A DNA stretch of 64,000 nt, taken from assembly GCA_016280635.1 (NCBI GenBank), contig JAEEHC010000015.1, positions 1 to 64,000 on the forward strand, given 5' to 3'. This document shows, piece by piece, positions 1-8,683 of the stretch. The position numbers and the translations under genes are program-made. The notes below the pieces were generated by a model. That model did not search any database, was not told the DNA's origin, and was given only the letters and a program-made list of their open reading frames with translations. Each line of letters opens with the position of its first letter. Within the stretch, counting starts at the first letter, position 1. This DNA is from Erysipelotrichaceae bacterium. Lineage in GTDB: Bacteria; Bacillota_I; Bacilli_A; Erysipelotrichales; Erysipelotrichaceae.

Positions 1-1
1 C

Positions 2-985
2 ATCTGCGGGCTGGAGAAGCCGACAAGCGGGAAAATCTTCTTCGGCGACACCGATGTGACGAACCTGGAGCCTGAACACCGAGGAGTTGGCCTTGTGTTC
101 CAGAACTATGCGCTTTACCCGCATCTGACCGTCTATGAGAACATGGCTTTCTCATTAAGACTGAAGAAACCGAAGATGAGTGAAGATGAGATCTACCAGC
201 GGGTTACCAATGCAGCCCAGATCTTAGGCATCACCGAATACCTGACCCGCAAGCCGAAACAGCTTTCCGGTGGTCAGAGACAGCGTGTCGCCATTGGACG
301 TGCCATGGTCAGAGATTCCAAGGTCTTCCTAATGGACGAGCCGTTAAGTAACCTGGATGCCAAACTGCGTAACCAGATGCGTGCGGAGATCATCCTGTTA
401 AGAGAAAAGATCGACTCAACATTCATTTACGTTACTCATGACCAGACCGAAGCCATGACCCTGGGTGATAGAATTGTCATTATGAAGGATGGCTACATCC
501 AGCAGGTCGATACCCCGCAGGGCGTATTTGACATGCCGGCCAATCTGTTCGTCGCCGGTTTCATCGGTGCACCGCAGATGAACTTCTTTGATGCTCAGCT
601 GGTAAAAGACGGAGATAAGTACTTCGTTGAGACTGAAGGCCATCGTTTCGAAGTTACCGGAGAGAAAGGTAAGGCTCTGAAGGAAAAGGGCATTGAATCC
701 CGTAAGATCACTCTCGGTGTCAGACCTGAGCACATGTCTCTGGCCCCCGGCAAGAGTGAAAACGCTCTGGAATGCGCTCTGGAAGTCAATGAAATGATGG
801 GCTCTGAGCTGCATCTGCACGTTACTACCGAAACCGGCAAGCGGATCATAGTCAGAGTACCGACCATTTCCATGGATGAGAAGTTCAGACATTCTCTCCA
901 TCATGGAACGCCGATCTTCGTCACCTTCGAAGGTAAGGCGATGCATTTCTTTGATCCGGAAACCACCAATAACATTCTGTTATAA
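2..985 (+). CDS. Sugar ABC transporter ATP-binding protein (MsmK/UgpC-like), 5' truncated by window edge
   Basis: Frame stays open upstream of the listed start (ICGLEKPTSGKIFFGDTDVTNLEPEHRGVGLVFQNYALYPHLTVYENM); LSGGQRQRVAIGRA signature, Walker B VFLMDEPLSNLDAKLR, C-terminal TOBE-like region. Confidence 0.93.
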   Translation: MCGLEKPTSGKIFFGDTDVTNLEPEHRGVGLVFQNYALYPHLTVYENMAFSLRLKKPKMSEDEIYQRVTNAAQILGITEYLTRKPKQLSGGQRQRVAIGRAMVRDSKVFLMDEPLSNLDAKLRNQMRAEIILLREKIDSTFIYVTHDQTEAMTLGDRIVIMKDGYIQQVDTPQGVFDMPANLFVAGFIGAPQMNFFDAQLVKDGDKYFVETEGHRFEVTGEKGKALKEKGIESRKITLGVRPEHMSLAPGKSENALECALEVNEMMGSELHLHVTTETGKRIIVRVPTISMDEKFRHSLHHGTPIFVTFEGKAMHFFDPETTNNILL

Positions 986-1058
986 TCACAATTCATTAAA
1001 GACAGCTGAACGCAGGCGGTAATCCGTTTTGCGTTCAGCTTTCCAAGGAGGAAGAACC

Positions 1059-2588
1059 ATGAAAAGGATATTCTCATTGATATTAGCTGTGCTGCTTCTG
1101 CTGTTTTCATCCGGATGCTCGAAAGAAAACAAAAGCGTTGAAATAGTTGATGACAAATACCGCAATGTCTACGAGATCTTCGTAGCATCCTTCTGCGACT
1201 CCAACGGAGACGGGACAGGTGATATCAACGGGGTAACCTCCAAGCTGGATTATCTGCAGGAAATGGGCTATACCGCCATCTGGCTGATGCCCATCCATCC
1301 ATCCCCTTCCTATCATAAGTATGATGTGACTGATTACTATGACATCGATCCTTCTTATGGCACCTTGCAGGACTTTGACAATCTGGTAGCCAAGGCACAC
1401 GAAAAGAACATCAACATCATCATCGACCTGGTCGTCAATCATACTTCCGACAAGCATCAATGGTTCATCAATGCCTGGAAAAATGCCCTGTCAGGGCAGA
1501 GTGAGGATTATGTAAACTGGTATAACTTCTCCACTACGCCTCAGCCTGGCTACGCCACCAAGGTCAACGGTCTGTATTATGAAGCCCGCTTCGTCAATAC
1601 GATGCCTGATCTCAATCTTGATAACAAGGATGTCCGCGCTGAGATCGTCAAGATCATGAAGTTCTGGCTGGACAGGGGTGTCGATGGCTTCCGTCTGGAT
1701 GCCGTTACCAGCTATGTCACCGGAAACAGCCATGCTAACGTTACCTTCCTGGCCTGGTTGAATGAGCAGGCCAAAGCTATCAAGAATGACTGCTACATCG
1801 TCGGGGAATGCTGGGACTCGGATACCACTATCAGGAATTACTACAATTCCGGCGTTGATTCCTTCTTCCATTTCTCCTTTGCCCAGGCCGACGGTACCAT
1901 TGCCAAGACCTTGAACGTTTCTTCAGCGCCCAGTTATTTCCGCAACGCCCTTAAGAAGGCCGTGGAAATCACCAACGGACATATTCCCGCCATCTTCCTG
2001 GATAACCACGATGTCAACCGCATTACCGGCGGCATCGGACGCTCCCAGCTGGAAAAGCTCAAGTTCGTCTATGGCCTGGCCGGCATGTTCAACGGCTGTC
2101 TGTACACTTACTACGGCACTGAGATCGGCATGATCGGCTCCGGCAAGGATGAAAACAAGCGCATCGCCATGCTGTGGGACAGCGACGATGCATCAGCGCA
2201 GTGCAAGAACCCTTCAGGATCAACTCAATGGGAATACGCCTGGCCGGGTGTCAAGCAGCAGCAGAAGGATAAGAATTCCTTACTGAACTACCATAAGCAG
2301 ATCAACTATCTGCGTAACAAATATCCTCAGATCGCCAGGGGCGAGATGAAATTCTACGATGAGCTGATGGGCAACGGCATTCTGGTATTTGAAAAGACCT
2401 GGAACGAGCAGAGCGTTGCCATTGTCATTAACTTCTCCAATGAAGAAACCGCTACGGTAGATTTGTCATCGGTTGGAGAATTTAAGACATTTGAATATGC
2501 CGTGGCATCTACCGGGAAAGTTACCTATAAGGGTTCAACTCTGCAACTGCCGCCATATTCGATTGCCGTACTGGCGGATAAGAAGTAA
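1059..2588 (+). CDS. Alpha-amylase family (GH13) lipoprotein
   Basis: Start moved to ATG 1059 after AAGGAGG RBS; lipobox LFSSGC; GH13 motifs DLVVNHTSDKH, GFRLDAVT, IVGECW, FLDNHDVNR. Confidence 0.93.
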   Translation: MKRIFSLILAVLLLLFSSGCSKENKSVEIVDDKYRNVYEIFVASFCDSNGDGTGDINGVTSKLDYLQEMGYTAIWLMPIHPSPSYHKYDVTDYYDIDPSYGTLQDFDNLVAKAHEKNINIIIDLVVNHTSDKHQWFINAWKNALSGQSEDYVNWYNFSTTPQPGYATKVNGLYYEARFVNTMPDLNLDNKDVRAEIVKIMKFWLDRGVDGFRLDAVTSYVTGNSHANVTFLAWLNEQAKAIKNDCYIVGECWDSDTTIRNYYNSGVDSFFHFSFAQADGTIAKTLNVSSAPSYFRNALKKAVEITNGHIPAIFLDNHDVNRITGGIGRSQLEKLKFVYGLAGMFNGCLYTYYGTEIGMIGSGKDENKRIAMLWDSDDASAQCKNPSGSTQWEYAWPGVKQQQKDKNSLLNYHKQINYLRNKYPQIARGEMKFYDELMGNGILVFEKTWNEQSVAIVINFSNEETATVDLSSVGEFKTFEYAVASTGKVTYKGSTLQLPPYSIAVLADKK

Positions 2589-2593
2589 GGAAA

Positions 2594-4543
2594 ATGAAAA
2601 GAATTATCTGTGCAATACTGAGTTTACTGATGATGTTTAGTTTTGCCGGCTGTCAGAATAAAAAGCCGGCAAATGAGCTTGCGGAGCGCTCTGAGAGCCT
2701 CTACGTACGCAAAATCGATCTGCCTGAGGATTTTATCCTGGGAGCCGATATCAGCTCCCTGAGGTCTTTGGAAGCCTCCGGTGTGAAATTCTATGGTTGG
2801 GAAGCCAATGAGCAGGACTTGCTGAAAACCCTGGCTGAAAGCGGCATCAATACCATAAGGGTAAGAGTCTGGAATGATCCCTTTGACTCCCAGGGCCGGG
2901 GATACGGCGGAGGCAACTGCGACATCAATAACGCTGTCGAGATCGGCAAAAGAGCAGCGCAGTACGGTCTTAAGCTGATCGTCGATTTCCATTATTCTGA
3001 TTTCTGGGCTGATCCCGGCAAGCAGATGGCTCCCAAGGCCTGGCGCTCACTCTCCATTGAAGAAAAAGCGGAGCAGCTTTATCAGTTTACGGTTGATTCG
3101 CTGAAACTGCTTAAGAAAAACAAAGTTGACGTTACCATGGTAACCCTTGGCAATGAGACTAACGGCAAGCTGTGCGGTGAAAGCAGCTGGATGAACATCT
3201 GCACATTGATGATAGCCGGTTCCAAGGCGGTCCGGGAAGTGCTTCCCAAGAGTTTGATCGCCGTCCATTTTGCCAATCCGGAAAACAATAACTACGATTC
3301 CTACGCTTCCAAGCTTCAGTACTATGGGCTGGATTATGATGTCTTTGCGACATCCTATTACCCCTATTGGCACGGAACACTGGAGAATCTGAACAATGAG
3401 ATGAACATGATCGCCGAAAAGTACGGCAAGAAGACCATGGTCATGGAGACTTCCTATGCCTATACCAGTTATGATTCCGATTTCTTCGGCAATACCATCT
3501 CCGACGGCTCTGCGGTCGTTAAGAACTATCCCTATACCGTTCAGGGACAGGCCAACTGCATTTCCGACATCATTTCAGCCGTCAGCAAGATGAAGAATGG
3601 TATCGGTGTCTGTTACTGGGAACCGGCCTGGCTGAGTGTGGGCATGAAGAGTTATGAGGACAATCTTAAGCTCTGGGAAGAATTCGGATCTGGTTGGGCT
3701 TCCAGCTATGCCAGACAGTACGATCCCGAAGATGCCGGAAAGTATTACGGCGGTTCTGCCGTGGATAATCAGTCCTTGTTTGATGCCGGAGGATTGCCTT
3801 TGGAATCTCTTAAGCTGTTCAATCTGATCCGCAAGGGCAATGAACTTCCTCTGGTGGCTGATGCAATCGCTGACACCGATCTGATATGTGACATCAATGG
3901 CGAGATCGTCCTTCCCGACACCGTATTTGCGATCATGTCTGACAACTCCCGAAAGGAAATACCGGTACAATGGGAACCGACTGATCTGGAAAAACTGAAG
4001 GAAAGCGGAATAGGGAAATATGTCATCAACGGTCAGGCTGGTGGTCAGAAAGCCGTCTGCAACCTTTCCCTGATCGAATATAACTATCTTCAGAATTATT
4101 CCTTTGAAACCGGTAAACCCGAGCCCTGGCAGTTTGTTGAATACGGCAAGGCCAGTGAACTTTATCTGGAAGAAAAGGCGACAGATTCTCTTACCGGCAG
4201 CTGGCATGGCCACTTCTGGTCAGCCGTACCCGGTTCAATCAACTTTGATTTGGAACAGAGCGTAAGCGACCTTCCGGAAGGAAAGTACCGCTTTTCCATC
4301 TCGATCATGGGCGGCGACGGCGGCAAGACCAACATCTACAGTTATGTAAAGATCAACGGCAAACTATACGCTACCTGTCCTTCCAGGATTACCTTCTATA
4401 ACAGCTGGGACACTCCGGTGATCAGCGACATTCCGGTTAAAACCGGTGATCTGGTAACCGTAGGAATCCATGTCGAGTGTTCCGGTGAGGGAGCCGGTGC
4501 CTGGGGTAAGATCGATGACGGTCTGCTTAACAGTCTAAAGTAG
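2594..4543 (+). CDS. Arabinogalactan endo-beta-1,4-galactanase (GH53) lipoprotein with Ig-like and CBM61-like C-terminus
   Basis: Lipobox MFSFAGC; GH53 motifs NTIRVRVWNDP, GLKLIVDFHYSDFWADPGKQ, TLGNETNG, VMETSYAYT; C-terminal NYSFETG...PEPW carbohydrate-binding-like module. Confidence 0.9.
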   Translation: MKRIICAILSLLMMFSFAGCQNKKPANELAERSESLYVRKIDLPEDFILGADISSLRSLEASGVKFYGWEANEQDLLKTLAESGINTIRVRVWNDPFDSQGRGYGGGNCDINNAVEIGKRAAQYGLKLIVDFHYSDFWADPGKQMAPKAWRSLSIEEKAEQLYQFTVDSLKLLKKNKVDVTMVTLGNETNGKLCGESSWMNICTLMIAGSKAVREVLPKSLIAVHFANPENNNYDSYASKLQYYGLDYDVFATSYYPYWHGTLENLNNEMNMIAEKYGKKTMVMETSYAYTSYDSDFFGNTISDGSAVVKNYPYTVQGQANCISDIISAVSKMKNGIGVCYWEPAWLSVGMKSYEDNLKLWEEFGSGWASSYARQYDPEDAGKYYGGSAVDNQSLFDAGGLPLESLKLFNLIRKGNELPLVADAIADTDLICDINGEIVLPDTVFAIMSDNSRKEIPVQWEPTDLEKLKESGIGKYVINGQAGGQKAVCNLSLIEYNYLQNYSFETGKPEPWQFVEYGKASELYLEEKATDSLTGSWHGHFWSAVPGSINFDLEQSVSDLPEGKYRFSISIMGGDGGKTNIYSYVKINGKLYATCPSRITFYNSWDTPVISDIPVKTGDLVTVGIHVECSGEGAGAWGKIDDGLLNSLK

Positions 4544-4652
4544 GTTTTCCTGTTCATAATTGGTTAAAATGAAATCAAATTAAAAGCTGAATCTATTGAA
4601 AATGAGATCAAATCTCACTAAAATGAAATTAAAGATATACGGAGGAACGATA

Positions 4653-5018
4653 ATGGGAAAGTATGCTTTAAAGGTTAATGAGAAGGGTGCCAGATTCAAT
4701 CTGGTAGCTGGAAATGGTGAGGTCATCGGTGTTTCCGAGCAGTATACTTCTGAATCAGCGGCCAAGAACGGCATTGAGTCAGTAAGAAAGAACGCTCCGG
4801 TTGCCGAGATCGAAGACCAGACTGTTGCTGAAGTTGAGGGCAAGAAGAACCCCAAGTTCGAGATCTACAAGGACAAGGCCGGTGAATTCAGATTCAGACT
4901 GAAGGCCGGAAACGGCGAGCCGATCCTGGCTTCTGAAGGCTATGTCTCCAAGGCCGGCTGCAAGAACGGCATCGAGTCAGTAAGAAAGAACGCTGATTCC
5001 GAAATCAAGAAAGACTAA
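4653..5018 (+). CDS. DUF1508/YegP-like protein, two tandem repeats
   Basis: Start corrected to ATG 4653 after GGAGG; duplicated unit 'F.L.AGNGE.I..SE.Y.S...AKNGIESVRKNA'. Confidence 0.88.
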   Translation: MGKYALKVNEKGARFNLVAGNGEVIGVSEQYTSESAAKNGIESVRKNAPVAEIEDQTVAEVEGKKNPKFEIYKDKAGEFRFRLKAGNGEPILASEGYVSKAGCKNGIESVRKNADSEIKKD

Positions 5019-5036
5019 TACGCAACCTGATGGAAT

Positions 5037-5060
5037 CACCCGGATCATTCCGGGTGTTTT
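5037..5060 (+). terminator. Intrinsic terminator
   Basis: CACCCGGA-TCAT-TCCGGGTG followed by TTTTCTTTT. Confidence 0.85.
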
Positions 5061-5122
5061 CTTTTGGCTTAGGAGATTAAGGAGATATCATTAATTGTGT
5101 TATCATACTATCGGAGGTCATT

Positions 5123-5731
5123 ATGAAGAAAAGCAATTTTTCACGGATAATAAGGTTGCTTGCTGGCCTTATGGCGTCAGCTTTTCTTGTGACGGCGATA
5201 ATCAATTTCCATGTAATTTCAGTTGCCTCGCCTCTGATTGCTGATAATCCGGAAGCTATTGAAACTGAATATGACCTCATCGAAGTATTGGGAAGTCGGG
5301 TTAATGAACAGTTTCAGCCTTTAACGGTTTTGCGATTGCGGCTGGAAAAGAGCAGAGAAGTCGCCGGATTTCAAAATGAGGCTATGATAATCTGCAGCGG
5401 TGATAACCGTTTGGTAAGAAACCGGGAAACTGATGTAATGAAGAACTATCTCATCGCAGATGGACTTCCGGAAGAAAGAATAATCTGTGATGAAGACGGA
5501 TACCGTACCTGGGAGTCAATTAAAGGCCTTCAGAAGGACTTTGAGGGAAAGAACGTAATTCTTATCACTCAGCGTTATCATCTCTACAGAGCCCTCTACA
5601 TCGCTCACAGCATGGGCATTGAGGCGATTGGAATTGCTGCCGATGATCCTGGAACGGATATGCTTTATCGCAATGTCCGGGAATACCTGGCCAGGGTAAA
5701 GGATTTTGCGCTTTGTATGTTCGGCTTTTGA
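5123..5731 (+). CDS. YdcF/SanA-like (DUF218) membrane protein
   Basis: N-terminal TM; 'LGSRV', 'MIICSGDN', 'TDVMKNYLIADGLPEERIICDEDGYRTWES', 'LITQRYHLYRALYIA' typical of DUF218. Confidence 0.85.
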   Translation: MKKSNFSRIIRLLAGLMASAFLVTAIINFHVISVASPLIADNPEAIETEYDLIEVLGSRVNEQFQPLTVLRLRLEKSREVAGFQNEAMIICSGDNRLVRNRETDVMKNYLIADGLPEERIICDEDGYRTWESIKGLQKDFEGKNVILITQRYHLYRALYIAHSMGIEAIGIAADDPGTDMLYRNVREYLARVKDFALCMFGF

Positions 5732-5842
5732 AACAGTTTAAAGCCGTTTTTGTTTTTGCGGTTGCTAAATGGGCTGATAAACGCTAATATTATTATGCGC
5801 CGGCGGAAAGCCGGACAGTTTATTATTCAGGAGAACAAATAA

Positions 5843-6706
5843 ATGAAAAAAGTTATTATCGCTAGTGACAGCACGACAGATCTGACCCGTGATCTGATTG
5901 AGAAATATGACATCAGAGTACTTCCTCTTTCCGTAAATCTTGGCGGAAATACTTATCTGGACGGCGTTGACATTGATCCTGACGCCATTTACGAACATTT
6001 TGACAAGACCGGAGAACTGCCTAAGACTTCCGCCATCAATCTGGCGCAGTTATACAAGTTTTTTGAGCAATGCAAGTCAGAAGCCGAATCAATCGTCTTT
6101 ATGACCATCAGTGCTGACATGTCCTCAACCTTTAATAACGCTCATACCGTAGCTCTCGACTTTGATGACATCTATGTCGTTGATACCAAGAATCTCAGCA
6201 CCGGAGGAGGATTGATGGTCCTGCATGCTGCAGAGATGGCACAGAAAGGGATGAGTGGTAAGGAAATCGCTGAAGAGCTGGAAAAGCTGGCCCCGAAAGT
6301 AGATGCCTCCTTTGTCATCAACGATCTGGAATACCTGACCGCCGGCGGCCGGGTATCCGCACTGAAAGCTGGGGCTGCAGCTCTTCTGAACATTAAACCA
6401 AGCATCATGGTGCGCGATGGCAAGATGGTCATCGGACGCAAGTATCATGGTAAGTTCAGGATGGTAGTCAAAAAATACGTTAATGACGTCCTTGAAAACA
6501 GTACAGACATCAATCCCAAGTTTGTCTTTATAACCCATTCGGGAGTAGATGCTGACTTACTGGAGGAAACATATCAGCAACTTAAAGAAAAGAACATCTT
6601 TGAGAACATCTTCATCAGCAGGGCCGGCTGCACGATCTCTTCACATTGCGGTCCTGATACCCTCGGCGTTCTGTTCATCAGAAAACAGGACATCGTTCTC
6701 CAGTAG
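5843..6706 (+). CDS. DegV family fatty-acid-binding protein
   Basis: 'IIASDSTTDLTRDLI', 'PKTSAINLAQL', 'FMTISADMSSTFNNA', 'YLTAGGRVSALKA'. Confidence 0.93.
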   Translation: MKKVIIASDSTTDLTRDLIEKYDIRVLPLSVNLGGNTYLDGVDIDPDAIYEHFDKTGELPKTSAINLAQLYKFFEQCKSEAESIVFMTISADMSSTFNNAHTVALDFDDIYVVDTKNLSTGGGLMVLHAAEMAQKGMSGKEIAEELEKLAPKVDASFVINDLEYLTAGGRVSALKAGAAALLNIKPSIMVRDGKMVIGRKYHGKFRMVVKKYVNDVLENSTDINPKFVFITHSGVDADLLEETYQQLKEKNIFENIFISRAGCTISSHCGPDTLGVLFIRKQDIVLQ

Positions 6707-6726
6707 AACTTAAGGAGAGCATAAGC

Positions 6727-7002
6727 ATGAAGAAGATTAACTCGTTATTGGAGTTCATCTTTAACGAGATCTTCGCGATTGGATTGTTGTTGGAGTTATT
6801 TTTCATGATGTATTTTACCGCAACGTTGCCGAAGATAAGCCTGATGAACCCCATGTTGAAAATATCGATATACGCAGCTGTAGCCTTATTATTCCTTATG
6901 ATCCACATCTGGTATTTCATAAGAAAGCATTATATAACAGGCATAATGAATCTGCTTATAGTCGGAGGGCTCTGGATCGGATTACTCCTGGTAGTAGATT
7001 GA
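6727..7002 (+). CDS. Small membrane protein, unknown function
   Basis: ORF with RBS (AAGGAGAG) and about three hydrophobic segments. Confidence 0.6.
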   Translation: MKKINSLLEFIFNEIFAIGLLLELFFMMYFTATLPKISLMNPMLKISIYAAVALLFLMIHIWYFIRKHYITGIMNLLIVGGLWIGLLLVVD

Positions 7003-7012
7003 TAACTAAAAC

Positions 7013-7040
7013 ATAGCAACCGCAAGGTTGTTTTGTTTTA
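7013..7040 (+). terminator. Probable intrinsic terminator
   Basis: GCAACC-GCAA-GGTTGT followed by TTTGTTTTA. Confidence 0.7.
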
Positions 7041-7261
7041 TATCCGATAGCCAATAATTATCAATTGATAATATTTGAACAATTTTACAATGTAATACAT
7101 TTGAACAAAATAAAGAGATATGGTTAGGATTATAGCACAAAATCTGTAATACATTGTATAATTACAGCGTATTACGCATTTTTTGTAGAATTTAGCCATA
7201 ATTCACATATTAAATACATATTAGGCTACTATAATGAAAGAGCAGAGAAAGAAGAAAGGAA

Positions 7262-7873
7262 ATGATGGGATTGGCTGCCATTAAATCATTCTTATACAAA
7301 ATCGCCATCGCCATATATGTAATTGTTAGAATCCTGTTTTATGCCATTGGAATATTGATCACCGTAGTATTTTCAGGTCTAATGATAGGCATAATGTGTG
7401 AACAGTTCCGGGATCTTAGAAAAGAGACTGACCTGCCAGCAGCTAACGCGAGGCCTTTAGTTAAGGTAGAAATGTATGACGAGATAACCGAAAAAACGTA
7501 TTTTGCTGTGATTTACGATGATGAAGGCATCGAATTTCTTGATGAGCCTTTCCAGACAACGATAAAACTTGCAGATACGAAATTCACTTACAAGATAACA
7601 AACAAATTGTATAAGCATACTGATGGACATGATATATTATATTCTCAATGTTTCTCGACAGGTGGCAGATATTTTGTATTCTGTCAGTTAAACGTAAACT
7701 GGTGGACGCCATCCCAGTTATATATGTGGGATGAAGAAAGTCAGGATCTAATTCTGATAAAAGAGATGGACAGTGTTCAAATTAAAGGCGTTGCAGCACC
7801 AGATGCTTCAGTACCAATTAATGTTAATTTCATACCGGTTTCAATCTATTTAAATTACCGTAAACAACAATAG
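7262..7873 (+). CDS. Hypothetical membrane-anchored protein
   Basis: RBS AAGAAAGGAA; N-terminal hydrophobic helix then soluble domain; no family recognised. Confidence 0.6.
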   Translation: MMGLAAIKSFLYKIAIAIYVIVRILFYAIGILITVVFSGLMIGIMCEQFRDLRKETDLPAANARPLVKVEMYDEITEKTYFAVIYDDEGIEFLDEPFQTTIKLADTKFTYKITNKLYKHTDGHDILYSQCFSTGGRYFVFCQLNVNWWTPSQLYMWDEESQDLILIKEMDSVQIKGVAAPDASVPINVNFIPVSIYLNYRKQQ

Positions 7874-7895
7874 GGTATAACCCTCTTTGTTTTAT
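7872..7895 (+). terminator. Probable terminator
   Basis: AGGGTTATACCCT-like hairpin (AGGGTATAACCCT) followed by CTTTGTTTT. Confidence 0.5.
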
Positions 7896-7960
7896 CTGCT
7901 TATTTATAATACTTCGCATAATGTATATTATGTTAGAAATATAGATACATTGCCAGTTGC

Positions 7961-8410
7961 TTAATCAAGCATGCCATGTGAATATACTTCCGTCGCTCCA
8001 TATTTTATAAGATCTTTTTCGATCTCATCCTGGACGCTTTCCATGAATCCCTGTTGATTGCTTCGGATGTTCAGATTCTGCGGCCAAAGATGATATGTTA
8101 TTCCTTCATAACAGTAATCAGTCTTTACCATTTTGGCATACCATTTTGGATTCTTATACCATTCCAGTTTTTCTTCCAGAAAGTCAACCTTCCATTTTTC
8201 GGTCAGGAAATCATAAAGCTGTTTGCCGGCGATCTTGGCGGCTTCCTGCGGTGATATTTCCTTTATTCTTTCCTCTGACTGATCAGCGGACATGTTACTG
8301 GATTTTACGGTAAGTACCCATCTGGCATCATGGAAAACATGGAAACCCTGGCTGTCGGTTCTGACCAGCAGATCTTTGTCAATCAGATAATAGTGGCTGT
8401 TTGTATTCAT
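7961..8410 (-). CDS. Hypothetical protein
   Basis: 149-aa ORF, RBS AAGGAGATGACTGAAAATG; no family recognised. Confidence 0.6.
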   Translation of the reverse strand: MNTNSHYYLIDKDLLVRTDSQGFHVFHDARWVLTVKSSNMSADQSEERIKEISPQEAAKIAGKQLYDFLTEKWKVDFLEEKLEWYKNPKWYAKMVKTDYCYEGITYHLWPQNLNIRSNQQGFMESVQDEIEKDLIKYGATEVYSHGMLD

Positions 8411-8683
8411 TTTCAGTCATCTCCTTACAAAAGGATGATAACATTGCGTTCAGATTCAGATAAGCAAGAGCCGGTTGATTTTACGACAATTTACTCAAGA
8501 TTTGCTTGAGCCTCTGCTCTTCAACCTGCTTCAGGCCGTTTTAAGCCTTTCAGGGAGACGTTTTACTTGATTAATATAGAATGTCATTCTTCTCGTAAAC
8601 ATTCATTACAGGCCTTCTCTGTGGTTCGTTTCTTTCAAAAATGCGTTGTTTTTCTTCGTAATGAATTACTACAGTGACACAAA

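Noticed and set aside
8490-8512. CTCAAG-ATTTG-CTTGAG hairpin as terminator
   Set aside because: Short stem and no T-run on either strand in the right orientation.
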